Shown: one piece after another, positions 37,017 to 49,014 of the stretch | How positions within the stretch are numbered: position 1 is the stretch's first letter | How the letters are laid out: each line of letters starts with the position of its first letter | DNA from: Lenzites betulinus | Lineage: Eukaryota; Basidiomycota; Agaricomycetes; Polyporales; Polyporaceae | Assembly (NCBI GenBank): GCA_022264855.1 | Contig: JABYQU010000023.1 | Span: forward strand, 248,001 to 312,000 | Direction: 5' to 3' | Length of the DNA: 64,000 nt | Program-made: the position numbers and the translations under genes | The notes under the pieces: generated by a model | Told to the model about the DNA's origin: nothing | Database searches by the model: none | What the model saw: only the letters and a program-made list of their open reading frames with translations

Positions 37017-38948
37017 TCACAGGCAGAACGCGACGAGCGCGAGACCCGCGAGGGCGTACACGGATACGGGCCCGAAGCGCGGCGCGGCGCCCGAGGTGCC
37101 TGACGATGACCCGCCGGTCGCGGCCGCGCTCGACGAGTTGCCCGAGGTCGATGTGCCGGTTGTTGTGGTGTTCGTCGTCGTCTCGAGGTACATGTTGCCT
37201 GCAGGCAGGTTCAAGCACTGGCCGATGGACTCGAGCTGTGTGATATGATGTCAGCAAGATATACAGTTGTAAAGATTAGAAACGTACGTTGAAGGCCGGG
37301 TTGTGGTTCAGCGCTGCGTCGAGCGTGTAGCCGACGGCGAGGTCGACGGTGATCTCGAACAGATCGTGCTCGAGGACGATGAATCTGAGAGCCCAGAGTT
37401 AGGATCTAGTACATATCATATGAAAGCCAAAACTGACCCGGTATCCATGAGCGTCGCGTTACCAAGCAGGCCCTGGAAGATCTGGAACTGGGCGGGGGCG
37501 GTCACAGTGCCAGCAGGAACGTGCCAATCTACATCGCGTTGTTCAGAGTTTGTTCCTACTCGGAGAAGCGTGTTAATGAACATACCGTTGGTGTCGAAGG
37601 GTCCGCCAGGGCCGGTCGTCCAGATGATCGGGCGCATGCCCATCGCATTGGAGATCGCGCGGACACGGTTGTCTTTGTTCGCGCGTCAGCAAGTCTCCTT
37701 GTCCGATCGATGAAATGAGACCATACCTATATCACCGAATGGCGCACGCATAAAGGTGGGAGTAACACCAAGCACCTGTTGGATCGCGTGCCTTGTCCAT
37801 CCGAGCTCGGCGACGATCTGCTCGTTCGTCAGCGCGGTGAGGGGCTGCCAAACATGAGCAAGTTAGCGTGGTTCTATGTAGCAGGGGCAGCGCATCATGG
37901 TACGTACGTGGTGGGACCAGGTGTGAACAGCAATTTCGTGGCCAGCCATGTATTCTGCGATGAGGATATCGGGGTACGATATCACACGCGAGCCGACGAC
38001 GAAGAACGTCGCGGAGATGTCCTTGTCATCAAGGTACTCCAAGAGTTTCCTACAAATTCCGTTAGTAAATCATAATCGCACCGCCACCCACAACTCTACT
38101 TACGGAGCTGTTACGAAGCCGTCAGTATCTGCTGTGCTACTTATGGAGGTAAAGAACGCTCACTGTAAGGAGCCGGGCCGTCATCGAAGCTGACGCCCCA
38201 TGTCATCTTGTCTGGGCAAGACACAACGTCGTTACCACTCGTCCACCCACCGCACGTCCACCATCCGCGCTCCTCCGCTTGTGCGGCGGCAGCGGGGTCG
38301 CCCGCGCACGAACCGTCCTGCGTCGGGGTGATGTCGGGGATGTCATGTCCATCGAGCTCCTTCATCCACGTCGCCACCTGAGTCGAGTCTGCACGCCGTC
38401 AGCCGTGCCGCTCGCTAGACCGCGACTGCGAAACGCACCAGTAGGCGGGACCTTGTCGAGCTCCGGCCAATCAGCCGAGCTGAACACGACTGTCGCATGG
38501 CGTCAATCAGCTAATTTGGGGTACAGCAAACTCAGCTGGTGTACGTACACTTTGTCGGGAGCGGGGGAGCGCCAGAGATGTACGTTGGTGACGCGCCGGG
38601 GGTGTACGTCGACTCAAGGGTAGGGACGGCGCCGCTGGGCATGCCCATCGAGATGCTAGCCAGCGGAGGGACGCTGTAGGCACCCGTGCCGATAGCAGAG
38701 CCTGCCGCCGCGGCGCTCGTAGAGTTGGTCGCTGCGGGGGCACCAGCGGACGTTGTAGACGTGCCAGCAATGTTAGCAGAAGTAGTTGCTGCCACAGATA
38801 AAGACGCGGCGGCGGTCGATGTTGCCTGGCGTTTATGGACATGGTGGACGTGAGCGCGGCCAGGGTGGGTACCGTGGGCGTTGACGGCCACGAGCTCAAG
38901 AGAGAGCGTGGCAGCAAAAAGAGCGGACAGCGCAGGGAGGGCGATCAT
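37017..38948 (-). CDS. Chitin deacetylase, secreted and GPI-anchored (CE4/NodB)
   Basis: Converts cell-wall chitin to chitosan. The start at 38948 gives a hydrophobic signal peptide (MIALPALSALFAATLSLELV), then a His-rich KR site (HHVHKRQ) and a Ser/Thr/Ala-rich linker. The NodB domain has all five CE4 motifs: SFDDGP; HTWSHH for metal binding; RAPFGDID; DWHVP; and FIVLEHDLF. The C-terminus has a Thr/Ser/Gly-rich linker (STSGNSSSAAATGGSSSG) and a final hydrophobic tail (PVSVYALAGLALVAFCL), the pattern of GPI attachment. About 480 residues in roughly nine exons. With ROM2 and SEC1 it makes a run of three minus-strand genes linked to the cell surface, perhaps by chance. Confidence 0.93.
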
Positions 38949-39973
38949 GACTGCAAAGGATACAGTGCAAAGAGCGATTGAGGGTAGTCGGAAAGTCGCA
39001 GAGCCGGCGCAACTCGCAATGCGACCTTTGATATGTCGGGAGGCCTAGTTAGTGGTGAGATGAGAGAGGGAAAGGGAGAGAAGGGGGGGCGAGGGACGGA
39101 AGGAGTGGGTCAGATGCGCGTGGGCTGAATGAATTGCCGGGAGGAGCGCAAGGCTTGGCGGCGACATGTTTCCAGGAGGTGATGATCGGAGCTCGGCTCG
39201 CGCGTTGGAAGGTCGTCTCCAATCGCTTCCACATGCGAGGCGATTCAGAACGCTCGCCAGGCGGGGGCTTTCCAAAGCTTCAAATGGGTTGTGTAAGGGG
39301 CACACAGAGGCAAGAGGCTCGGAAAGTCTCTGTGCCAAGCGATGCTTTTCAAGCCACGGTCGACGATTACCAGACTTGGCAGGGCGTACCGCGAAGAACA
39401 ACAGATTCCACGTCCAAGAGGTCTAGATGCAGACCTGAGGCTGTAGCGCATATAAACATTGAGATCAGAAAGGGTCGATCCCGTTCAGGCACATTGATTG
39501 TCCAATACTGGCGCCGTACGCGGCGTACGAGGTCCAGGTCCCAGCACGTCTTCGAACTGTCCAACAAGTCCCATGCAAGGTCTATGTGCAGCTCAGTAAT
39601 CAATGGTGTAGTTACACTAGCCATACTCACTACGACTCTGGGCAGACAGCTTCCAGCTAGACCATCATGAGAATCTGGACGATCATTAGCACCGCATGCA
39701 ATGCCAGGCCACAACACGCGCCGCCTACTACCCACTACGGTCGTACCTCTACAAGTTCGCGTACCATCGTGCTTGCAGGCAAGGTTCAAGACGAACAGCA
39801 CGCGCACGCCCCAGGAATCTCATGCGACATAGGGCACATGACCGCGACATGGAACGCGTCGGCGGGTAGGTGATGACGTCATGCACGCGACGATGCTCAT
39901 GGGAGAAAGAGGAGCAAGCAATATTGTTCTGCTCTTCTCTCCTTTCCTTCCGCATCCCACGACGTGCAAAAAT
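38949..39973. other. Intergenic, divergent promoters of chitin deacetylase and RRT8-like gene
   Basis: 1,025 bp between divergent starts. Several ORFs of 60-180 codons exist on both strands, but none shows a family motif, splice continuation or codon bias like its neighbours. It probably holds two promoters. Confidence 0.5.
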
Positions 39974-40988
39974 ATGGCCTCAACTTCAAGCCCGTCTTCT
40001 CTGCAGCAAACAACCAAGACTCACGCAGACTCTCTCCTGCAGAGAGTACAGACCGAGGCGCGCGATTCCGCTGCCAACACATTCGATGCCGTTGCCTCAC
40101 TTGCATGGCTCTGGCCCATCCGTGGACTGGTCTTCTCTATATCCCGTAAGTCCTCACATGCAAAAAGTTGATCCACGTATACTTACCGTGAACCAATCGG
40201 CAGACCCACACATCATCCTCTCTGTCCGTCAAGCTCTCCTCAAGTCCCTCATCACCTCCGCCATAATATTCGCCGTCCTTGCCTTCTTCACCTACATCCC
40301 CCAGATGGCCATTCTCGCCATCTTCACCGGGCCCCTCGCCCCGCTCATCGCCCTCGTTGTCGTCGGCGCCGAGTCCCTCCTCCTCATATCCTTCCTCGCC
40401 CGCGCCCTCTTCCTCGAACCGGCCCTCACCCACGTGTTTGACGTCACCCTCGAGGCGCGGGGCCAGGGCCAGCTCGTGCGCGAAGGAAAGGCGCGCGCAG
40501 GCGCGCAAAGCGCCGTTGCGAAAGGCGTTCAGGGCGCGCTCGTCAAACCCCTCCAGGTGTTTTCCAAGGATGGGATCGCGCGGTATATCATGACGCTCCC
40601 GCTCAACCTTATCCCTGCTGTCGGCACGGTGCTGTTCCTGCTGTACAACGGGTACAGCGGTGGTCCCGGCTGGCACTCGCGCTACTTCCAGCTCAAGAAC
40701 TTCTCCAAGACCCAGCGCGCGTCATTCGTGGACAACCGGCGATCACAGTATACGGCGTAAGTCATCTGTGTCAGCGTTCCTGTGTGAGATATGCTAATTC
40801 TATCTGTGTGCAGATTCGGCATGGCCACGCTGCTGTTCAACTTCATCCCGCTTGTCGGGCTTCTCTTCAGCTTCTCGAACACCGTCGGCGCTGCGCTCTG
40901 GGCCGCCCAGCTCGAGGCCGAGGCGAACCTCATCGACAGCCAGCCTGAGGGCACGCAAGGGCGCAAGAACTTGAAGAAGTCGGAATGA
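39974..40988 (+). CDS. RRT8/LDS-like (EI24-type) multi-pass membrane protein
   Basis: Three exons (39974-40145, 40204-40756, 40814-40988) sum to 900 nt, giving 299 residues. I read four or more hydrophobic segments: SLITSAIIFAVLAFFTYIP, ILAIFTGPLAPLIALVVVG, IMTLPLNLIPAVGTVLFLLY and FGMATLLFNFIPLVGLLFSF. The phrases LPLNLIPAVGTVLFL and GPGWHSRYFQLK are typical of the fungal family that includes Rrt8, Lds1 and Lds2 (lipid-droplet and outer spore wall proteins in yeast). The N-terminus is hydrophilic and Ser/Thr-rich; the C-terminus is charged. The biochemical role is unknown. Placement in the family is from memory of its pattern. Confidence 0.85.
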
Positions 40989-42411
40989 ATACGCCGCGAC
41001 TGACCACTGTACGACCACTTATGACGCTCATGACGACGGCTCAAGTACTCTATACACGTTCAATTTCTTGACAAGAATACGCACGCTCCCGTAATACACG
41101 GCTTTCTGCGACGCATATGTCTCCGGCGCAAACATTCCCGATAGTATGTAGAGTGGTTAACAGATCACTCGGGAAGTTCTCGATCTCCACCGCGCCGCAA
41201 TCACGTCCGGCGTGTAATCGAGGGTGCTCACGGCCGCGGAAGACCATCGAGGCTTGGCCACCTCGCTTCAACGCTGCAAAGTTGGCCTACCTGCTCGAGC
41301 TTGGAGGCTCGGCGTGACAGCCGGCGAGCTCTCTCCGGAATGGCGCACACTGCCATACGGGCACCGATGTGGCTCTGGCCCATTAATGCGCTAGCGTGGT
41401 GGGGGAAATGCTGCATACTTGGCACGGCGGTTTGTAGTTGCCGTGTTTTGGTATGTCTTCGTCAATGTTGCTGGCTCCGCATTGCGCATGACGTTATGAA
41501 GCTACATTCAAATTGACAAGCTACTTATTATGCGCGCAGGCGTGTGCGGTTTGATTTTGACTGTCAAACGGGCCCGCAGCCCGTGCTGCAGAGTGCATCT
41601 GCCACTCGTTTGTTCGGCCATCTCGGGAGTGGTACTAGATTGTGGGCGCTTAGAGGGGCGTCGACCTCTTCTGCTCTGCTCTTGCTCTTGCTCCTTTAAA
41701 GCTTCAGCTTCAACTCCAAGGACCCGACCTCAGGCTTCACTAGCACTGACAAATTACGATGTCTGATACGCCAGGACCGCGTTGACAGCCATCCTCTTTC
41801 TTTACTTGATGCATCGGCCTTGGTATCCCTCCGTGTAGGTAGGCCTGACATACGCGATGAACGTGAATACCTCGCCGGGTCTCTCGTGATATACATAACG
41901 CCGAACAGCTCATTTATACACTCACCCCCTTCTTGAAATAGGCCTATAGGTCTCATGTTTATGCAGGGTGCATAAGGCCTGATATTTGAAGGGGTGACTG
42001 CCAACGCGCCTCACTCTGGAGTGGGCTTGTGGTGGTGCATGGTGGATCCACGAGAACCTCGCCGGGTTTGCTAGCTCCGACATATTTGTGGGGACTTCAG
42101 TTCAACGCCTTGAGCTTGAGCTCACGTGAAATCGGAGGCGGCATCTTCACGAACACCCACGCGAAAGCCGTTCATCAAGACTCCGGCGCTGAGAAGCTTG
42201 AGACACGAAGTATCGCCACGATGCGCCCAAATGATGCTCGGGATCACCTGGATAGAAACGGCCCTTCGTACGTAGTAGAAGCCCCCAGGGTAGTCGACGC
42301 TCGCCCGCGATATGAGGCTACAAGCAGGCTTCGTCTGCGCCGAGCTTTCGACTCTGCTTCTTTCTTCCGAATCCCCCCTGCCATCTCCGCACTTACTGTC
42401 TATCAGCTTGG
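40989..42411. other. Intergenic without recognised gene
   Basis: 1,423 bp. Short ORFs such as 41050-41271 (minus) and 42029-42442 (plus) show no recognisable motif and no splice partners that extend them. I see no tRNA or repeat. Confidence 0.45.
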
Positions 42412-43809
42412 ATGGCGCTCGAAACCAAAGAATTCACTCTGACTGGGCTCCCCGAGGACGGCGGTCTTGCGCTCTCCTTCCTCCGGGTCACTCCTAAGCT
42501 CCCAGATTCCGAGGACGATGCCGCTACGCCACCATCCGGGTCAGGTATTCGGAGACTATCGCTCATATTACTGCACTGTGTCAACTCTCGTATGTCACTC
42601 TTTCATGTCCTAGGAGCAAGTGGTGCAAGGATGGGCCGCAGCTGATCTTCGCGAGCAGACAAGGAGACCTGGCTGCCCACCCTCGAGCATCTCTTCGAGA
42701 TACAGCACAAAGTGCCCAACCACCGCTTCACTGTCGTGGAAGCATGGTGCATGGACGCACCCAGCCACGGACGCGCCGGAGTCCTGAACGAGGCGAAACT
42801 GCGCAACTATCCAAACGGCATAAGTAAGTGCATCTTCCACTCCACATAATCCAATTGTATGAACGTTATACCCTTGCAGCTGGATCTCAATGGGCACGGG
42901 GGATCCCCGTTCTCTTGAACTCTGGCCTCATAGGCGGCAACTCCGTCGTCGGGATCGGCCACTCCGCCGGGGCCTGTATCCTGTTCGTACGATCCTGACG
43001 ATGCTCTTCCATACGGTTCACGCCACTCACACGTAATTACTTGCCTAGGATCCAATCAACCTCGGGATACGCGCTGAACCGCCTCCCGTACTCGAGCATC
43101 ATCCTCATGGAGCCCCCAATGATGACCCGGGAGATATACGCTAAGGCGGTCAACGAAGGCACCGCGCTCCTGCGCGCGATAGAGCTCGCGCGCACGCGCA
43201 AAGACGTTTGGGCCACGCGTGAGGAGGCCCGTGCATGGCACGCTAAGCGGCACCCGTGGCGCCGCTGGGACCCCCGCGCCTTTGACTTGCACATCGTCAG
43301 TACTCGTGCTAGTGAAACCCCGTCTCCCCGCGGTGCCCCCGCTGACAACCTAAACGCCCTCTCTCCAGAAACACACTCTGTGCGACCTCCCGACGGTGAC
43401 GTACCCCGACAAGAAGGGCGTCACGCTCTGCGTCACCCGCGCGTCGGAGGTCGGCGGCTACTCGCACTTCGAGGACGCCTTCGAGGCGCTCGAGCTCCTG
43501 AAGGGCCTGTGCCGCTCCCTGCCCGTTCACGCAGTCTTCGGCGAATTCCTGGATACTATGTGCGTTTGAACTCGTCCCCCTCTAGCCTAAACATCCTCGT
43601 GCTGATTTGCGGAACTGGTCTACAGAGCGGCGGAGACGCAGGAGGCGAACGTGAGCGAGAGCGAGGGCCGGCCGATGAAGTCCATAGTCAAGGTCGCGAA
43701 GGCAGGGCACTTGCTCGTGCAGGAGAACCCGAGCGCGGCTGCTTTGGCACTCTGGGGCCTCCTGCACGAGGATTACGGAGGCTCCGCGCAGCTACCAGCT
43801 CGATTGTAG
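42412..43809 (+). CDS. Alpha/beta hydrolase, LPX1/Tox-biosynthesis-type, with C-terminal ARL
   Basis: Six exons (42412-42589, 42659-42823, 42880-42982, 43049-43295, 43369-43559, 43626-43809) sum to 1,068 nt, giving 355 residues. The nucleophile elbow GIGHSAGACIL (G-x-S-x-G) follows ARGIPVLLNSGLIGGNSVV. An oxyanion-region LLHCVNSHKETWLPTLEHLFE-like segment spans the first intron, and the likely catalytic His is in VAKAGHLLVQENP. The closest family I recall is the fungal Lpx1/'toxin biosynthesis' hydrolases, which include peroxisomal lipases. The end QLPARL fits a variant PTS1. One donor is GTTCGT at 42983, needed to keep frame. Substrate unknown; lipase or esterase activity is inferred. Confidence 0.85.
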
Positions 43810-44268
43810 CGCGATCTCAGCCGAGACCGCTGCGGGGTATGTTCTATTCCATTTGACTCGGGGATGATTCGAAGCGAGATTCTTTGTGAAATAACGCATC
43901 TTTAACTTCATCTCGCTCTTCGAGCTGCTCGCTAAGCTGCAGTTGGACTGCCTTAATTGAGGTGTGGATCCGCACAGCGCACAGCAGTCCAAGAACACCG
44001 CACATACTGTTGAAGCTTAAGCTTACAGGCTTGAGGTGCCTTAATGTCCTCCGGGATGCCCTATATTTGTATGTGTACATGTACCGTACTAGCTGTCTCT
44101 GGGCCGCATCTGGCTGCTGCGATTTTTTTTTTGTTTTTTTTTGGTGGAGTGCTATCACGACCTGGGCGGAGTGGTCCCCACTGACTCCCCAGAGGGGCTT
44201 GTTGTCCAGCCTGTACGGTCACACTAACCGCCCACTCACTACACGGCCAACGGGCATTTTTAAACATT

Positions 44269-44395
44269 CTTAAGGGAGAGCACTCTTGAAATGATTTGAG
44301 ATGGAAATCTTGTGATGCGGTTAAGGTGTAAGTGAGATGCTCTTCAGGGAAATATCTCTTAAGATACTTTGAGATTGATCTGCGTTGCCCTTAAG
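44269..44395. repeat. Left CTTAAG cluster
   Basis: Three CTTAAG hexamers (44269, 44358, 44390), one followed by ATACTTTGAGAT. The right cluster at 45339-45446 carries related text in inverted orientation (TCTTAAGAGATC...CTTTGAGATA). It may be a degenerate terminal repeat. Confidence 0.4.
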
Positions 44396-45338
44396 ATGAT
44401 GCCGCGCAGGGGCTCGTTGCTGGGGGCGCTTGCGTGACCCCAACCCAGACTGCAAATGCTTCAGGAAGTTAGCTCCCACGATGGCGCTGAGCATCAGTGC
44501 CGCCGTGCCGTCGGCCGATGATGCCGTTCACGTGAACGGGCGTCTCGTACTTGTCGTTTCTGACGAGGGCCACGTCAGCTCCCTCTCTCTTGTCTTCCAC
44601 CACTTGCCCTCTGGGCCGACCCTCCCTTCGCTGTCTTCATCCGCAAATCCATGTGCCAAGCTCCATAAAAACGTCAATACGGCGACCCAAATACGTCTAG
44701 TATGTATAGTATCAGCCATTCACTCAACGTCGTCCCTATGTAGCGGCCACGTCAGCTGCAAGCAACCGTCGAGCTCGCTGTCATCGGCATTGGGCGCTGA
44801 GTTTACCACTGCAAATCTGTAAGTACTCACTCTCTCGATGTCCATTCTTGTTCGCTGAGTAGAAATTGACCGATTACAGCGAACATCGACATGCAAGGGC
44901 ATCTATGGATCGAGCTCAACAGCGGGGGCCAATCCCTCACCGCAGCCAGGTAAGTGTCCGCTTTCTTGTTAGACGGTTGCTGGCATGCTCACGTCAAGCC
45001 ATAGTATTAGGAAACTGTGTGCAAGGTGAGCAATGACAGGCCCACGCTCTGGATGCATGAGCACAGGGTGCCAGGGTGATTAGCAACGCCCCAGTATTTA
45101 CGCTATCCATCGCCGTCTGCACCCGTCGATAGAAACATTTTGTACAAGTCATGTATCATAGATGAGTTCAGATAATATATGGTTTGTTGCCCCGTTCAGT
45201 ATATTCCAGCCGGCGCTACAACGGATGGAAATGACCACAAAAGGCATCGGGAGTGCCCGGAACCTGCTCAATCCGGCTCAATCCGGCCCAAACCCGGCCG
45301 TTGCTTCGGCCAAATATAGCGAGATCTCGCGATCCGAC

Positions 45339-45446
45339 CTTAAGGTGGTCTTAAGAATCGGCCGCTCTTAAGATCGTCTCCAGGGCCTCCAAACGTGATC
45401 GTCTTACAAATTCCTGGGGGGTATCTCAAAGGTCTGATCTCTTAAG
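45339..45446. repeat. Right CTTAAG cluster
   Basis: Four CTTAAG hexamers (45339, 45350, 45367, 45441) in 108 bp. The outer part read on the minus strand resembles the left cluster at 44358. Together the clusters bracket about 1.2 kb. Confidence 0.4.
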
Positions 45447-45561
45447 AAAATTCATAGATTTTGCTCTGCCCGTGTAGGTTTATTCCTGCGGGTGGAACGG
45501 GTGCGGGGGGTTTAAACCCCGCGGTTTTGAGCACCAACCCAAAGGAGGAAATGCGTTTTCG

Positions 45562-45609
45562 CACACTTCCAGAGCCCTCCGGGTGCAGCCGTGCTCTGGA
45601 AGTAGTGTG
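45562..45609. repeat. Interrupted inverted repeat
   Basis: CACACTTCCAGAGC (45562-45575) and GCTCTGGAAGTAGTGTG (45593-45609) pair as a hairpin with a 2-nt insertion in the right arm. Function unknown. It lies beside the palindrome GGGGTTTAAACCCC at 45507-45520. Confidence 0.5.
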
Positions 45610-46216
45610 GGACTCACCCGGATTGATCCGGCCGGTCATACCCACTAAAACCCCCTGCGGTAAATGGGATGACTAAATCCCGGGGACGGGCTCGAACTGA
45701 CGCTTTCTGCACTTCTGGGCGCCAGATACACCGAGTTGCGCGATGGCTGCTGCGATTTCTTCTAGCCTCTCGCACCAGTTCGCGCCGGCAATGCAAGATC
45801 TAGAGGCCTAGATACCTCTAGAGGGCTACACAATTCAATTGTAAAACGCTGAAGAATCGATCCTATGATCAAAATTGATCAATATAACCTAGTTCCGCAT
45901 GCGGTAACAATAACGAATTTCAGGTACTAACATCGGTATCATTAATACTTGCTCCGTTTCCTTCCGTCTCCCATTGCCCAGTCTGTTATACCTTTCATCA
46001 CACGCGCCGTGGACGGCACTTCTGGATCCTTCGGCCCGGAAGATGAAGAAGTGTTAATCCGAAGTCTCCCGAGGCGCAGCCTCTGAGCCTCTGCCACAGA
46101 TAACGGACGCACCGACGGTATAGACTCTATAGTTTAGCAGTAAGCACGATAAGCAGGGCTTGTGGCGCATTATAATTGACTCGTCGCTCTTTCTCATGTA
46201 GCTTGTGCTCTTCCAA

Positions 46217-48724
46217 ATGTCGTCTCCGTACGCCTCCAACACTACTCATAATGAACCGGGTCTCCTCCCGGTATCCAACCCACCCCGCGACTGGTTTGCC
46301 CAGGAAGCACAACCTGCCCAGCCCAGCACGGACCGCAGGTCCCTGACGAACTTCCAACGCATCTGCTACCTGCTTTCCATCGTGTGCAGTCTGTACGGCA
46401 TTATCCACATCGCGGGTCGCATCCATCATCGCTCTCAGAATCGGCAGCCTCCTCCAGATTCGCTGCGTCAGTACGCGCAGGTGGGCGCTCTGTCGCCAAG
46501 CGAGTCTTCGGACGTCTGCCCGCAGCCGAAGGCGCTTTTCCCATCGAAGTACGCGAGTCTCGCGGACGGACTGGATGAGAGCTTCGCAGACGAGACGTAC
46601 AAGGCGAGGGTGTACAAGGCATTGTCTGGCGCGGTGCAGATTCCGTACGTCGTTCTTCGTGAAGTTTAGTACCGCGGGTCACTGACGTCATCTTGCGTAT
46701 GTCGTCGGGGTGTGCAGGACGGAGTCGTATGACGACCTCGGACCAGTCGGCGTCGACGAGCGCTGGAACACATTCGCGACCTTCCATGAGTACCTCGAGA
46801 AGACGTATCCCAGAGTGTGAGCACGCTGAAGACGCTTTGGTATTATTGCATACTGACGCGCTTGCAGATTCGAGACGCTGGAGGTGACGAAGGTGAACAC
46901 GTATGGCATCGTGCTTCATTGGCAAGGGTCGGACAAGTCTGGGCTGCCCATCGTGCTCGCGGCTCATCAAGGTAAATATTGAGACCGTGCACGGGTTTAA
47001 GCATCGTTTGGTGTTGACTTCACGACAGACGTTGTACCCGTCGAGCCCGCCACTGCGAATGACTGGGTACATCCTCCGTACTCGGGTCTCTACGATGGTA
47101 CGCATATGCTGCTATGCATCTGCGTGAGGGTTCGATTGATCTTGTGCTTTTCAGGTGAATGGATATGGGGACGAGGCACCTGCGACGACAAGTCCGACTT
47201 GATTGCTGGGCTGTACGTACAACGTCCACTCGTTGCCAACATGCCATACTGATCCTCAATACCTGACAGTGAGTCGATCGACGCATTGCTGCAGAAGGGG
47301 TTTCAGCCTACGCGCACTTTTGTATGGGCCTTTGGATTTGACGAAGAGGCATCTGGGGCTCAGGTATGCAGTCCTCTTCCCCGCACTGCACTGTCACTCA
47401 ATGAACCATTGTAGGGTGCAGGTCATCTCGCTTCATACATGGAAGAAACTTATGGCAAGAATGGAGTTGCCCTCATTCTTGACGAGGGTGGTGAGTTTTC
47501 TTTCCGTCTTTCCGTAGATTCCAAATGTGCATCTCACACTGAACTTGCCACGATAGGCGGTTCATACGGTACCCTGTACGGGGGAGACGTCATCTTCGCT
47601 GCTCCGTCCCTCATTGAGAAGGGTTACCTCGATGTTCGCATCGAGCTCAAGACCAAAGGCGGACACTCCAGTGTTCCGCCGAAGCATACAGTACGTCTAC
47701 TGTTTCTCGTCTTTACCTCAAGTCAATCGTACTCAAGACATACTACTAGGCCGTCGGTCTTCTTTCGGCCATTATTGTAGCGATCGAATCAGAGCCCCAC
47801 CAGGTGGCGCTGGTACGCGGTGGCGCCGTCTACAACTCAACGCAATGCGCCGCAACGTACGGGCCCGAGTACCCTGATCGGCTGCGAAGCCTCGCGCATG
47901 ATGCGGTGCACAGCGACGCAGCCCTGGCGGCGCTGCGGGACGCTCTTTTGGAGGAGTTCCCAAAATATGATGCAATTCTGCGCACGACACAGGCAGCTGA
48001 CCTCATTCAGGGCGGCGTGAAGGTGAACGCGCTCCCGGAGAAGGTCTCCGCAGTTGTCAACCATCGCATTGCGGAGCACAGGTACGCGCTTCGTCTACAC
48101 ACTGACAGGACATGTGTCGCATATGCTGACTACCTTCGGTATGTATAGCTCGGTCGCGGAGCTCATGCAGCACTTCACGAGCGTCGTCCTCCCTGTTGCG
48201 GCTCGCTTCAACCTCTCTGTGGAGGCCTTTGGCAAGAACATCTCTGCCGGTACCGCGGGGCATGTCGTCCTTTCGGACGCCTTCGGAACGGGGCTCGAGC
48301 CGTCTCCCGTCACCCCGATGGGCGACAGCGACCCATACCAAGTCCTTGCCGGGACGATCATGGGAACGATCGAAAGTGCGAAGGACTACGATGCGAGCGG
48401 CGTTATCGTCGCCCCTCTGCTCCAAATCGGCAACACGGGTACGTCGATTCTTTGGTATGGCTTCTGATTCAGGCTCACAAGCATCTTAGACACTCGGTAC
48501 TACTGGAACCTGTCCAAGAATATTGTACGATACAAGCATCTCCGTGAGTCTGACAAGTACAATGGCGCCCATACGGTGAACGAAGGTAGGCTCCGCGCTT
48601 CTCATTAATTGCACGCTGCGTGGCTTCTCACACGTTTATGTACCTAGCTGTCCGGGCAGAAGGGTGGATCGAGTCTATTCGCTTCTTTACGAAGTTCATC
48701 TTGAACAGTGATGAGTATCTTTGA
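46217..48724 (+). CDS. CPS1: Carboxypeptidase S-type M20 metallopeptidase, paralogue 1
   Basis: Zinc exopeptidase, vacuolar in yeast. The N-terminus has one membrane segment (ICYLLSIVCSLYGIIHIAG) after a short cytosolic tail, as in Cps1 type II membrane proteins. The M20 metal ligands and catalytic residues are visible: AAHQDVVPV (His, Asp), GRGTCDDKSDL (Asp), WAFGFDEEASG (Glu-Glu), and GGHSSVPPKHT in the lid domain. The C-terminus is HTVNEAVRAEGW then FTKFILNSDEYL. About eleven introns; stop at 48722-48724. It is followed 290 bp later by a paralogue with the same intron positions, so the pair arose by tandem DNA duplication. Confidence 0.93.
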
Positions 48725-49014
48725 AAGCTTGATTTCACTATCGATCTATGGGGACGGGGACGTTAAGAAGTAGTATGCATATTTGTACACTGCGCACATG
48801 TTCAGGATAATTTCCGTGTGTTCAAGAAATGTTTTACATTCTTGTTCAGTTTTTCCCTCCTCGGGAACGCCGTGCGGCGGCTTTTTCGATCACAAACTCG
48901 CGCGGGCGCGGTATTGGTCGCTTCGGCGTGCCGGGTGTCGTGGCTCTCGCGCGGCTCTGGCCTGTGACCCACCACACTCTTAGAACTCGTGTGTTTAGCG
49001 TGCACCATTCACCC

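Larger units (their letters stand above)
43810..46216. other. Repeat-rich intergenic region
   Basis: 2.4 kb with no gene I can support. It holds two long T tracts near 44122-44143, two clusters of CTTAAG motifs, a palindrome at 45507-45520, an interrupted inverted repeat at 45562-45609 and a tRNA-like segment near 45690-45765. An open frame starting at 44481 has no family resemblance. The region looks like decayed mobile DNA. Confidence 0.55.

Noticed and set aside
39134..39670. 178-codon plus-strand ORF between chitin deacetylase and the RRT8-like gene
   Set aside because: No recognisable motif or codon bias, and competing ORFs of similar size occur on the other strand.
40137..40676. 179-codon minus-strand ORF rich in Glu and Gly
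   Set aside because: Antisense to the main exon of the RRT8-like gene, which has matching splice phases and membrane segments.
44118..44145. Long T tracts as Pol III terminators
   Set aside because: No tRNA, A-box/B-box pair or other Pol III gene precedes them on the plus strand.
44481..44822. Open frame starting MALSISAAVPSADD
   Set aside because: No family resemblance and no splice continuation that I could confirm. It lies between the two CTTAAG clusters in decayed repeat DNA.
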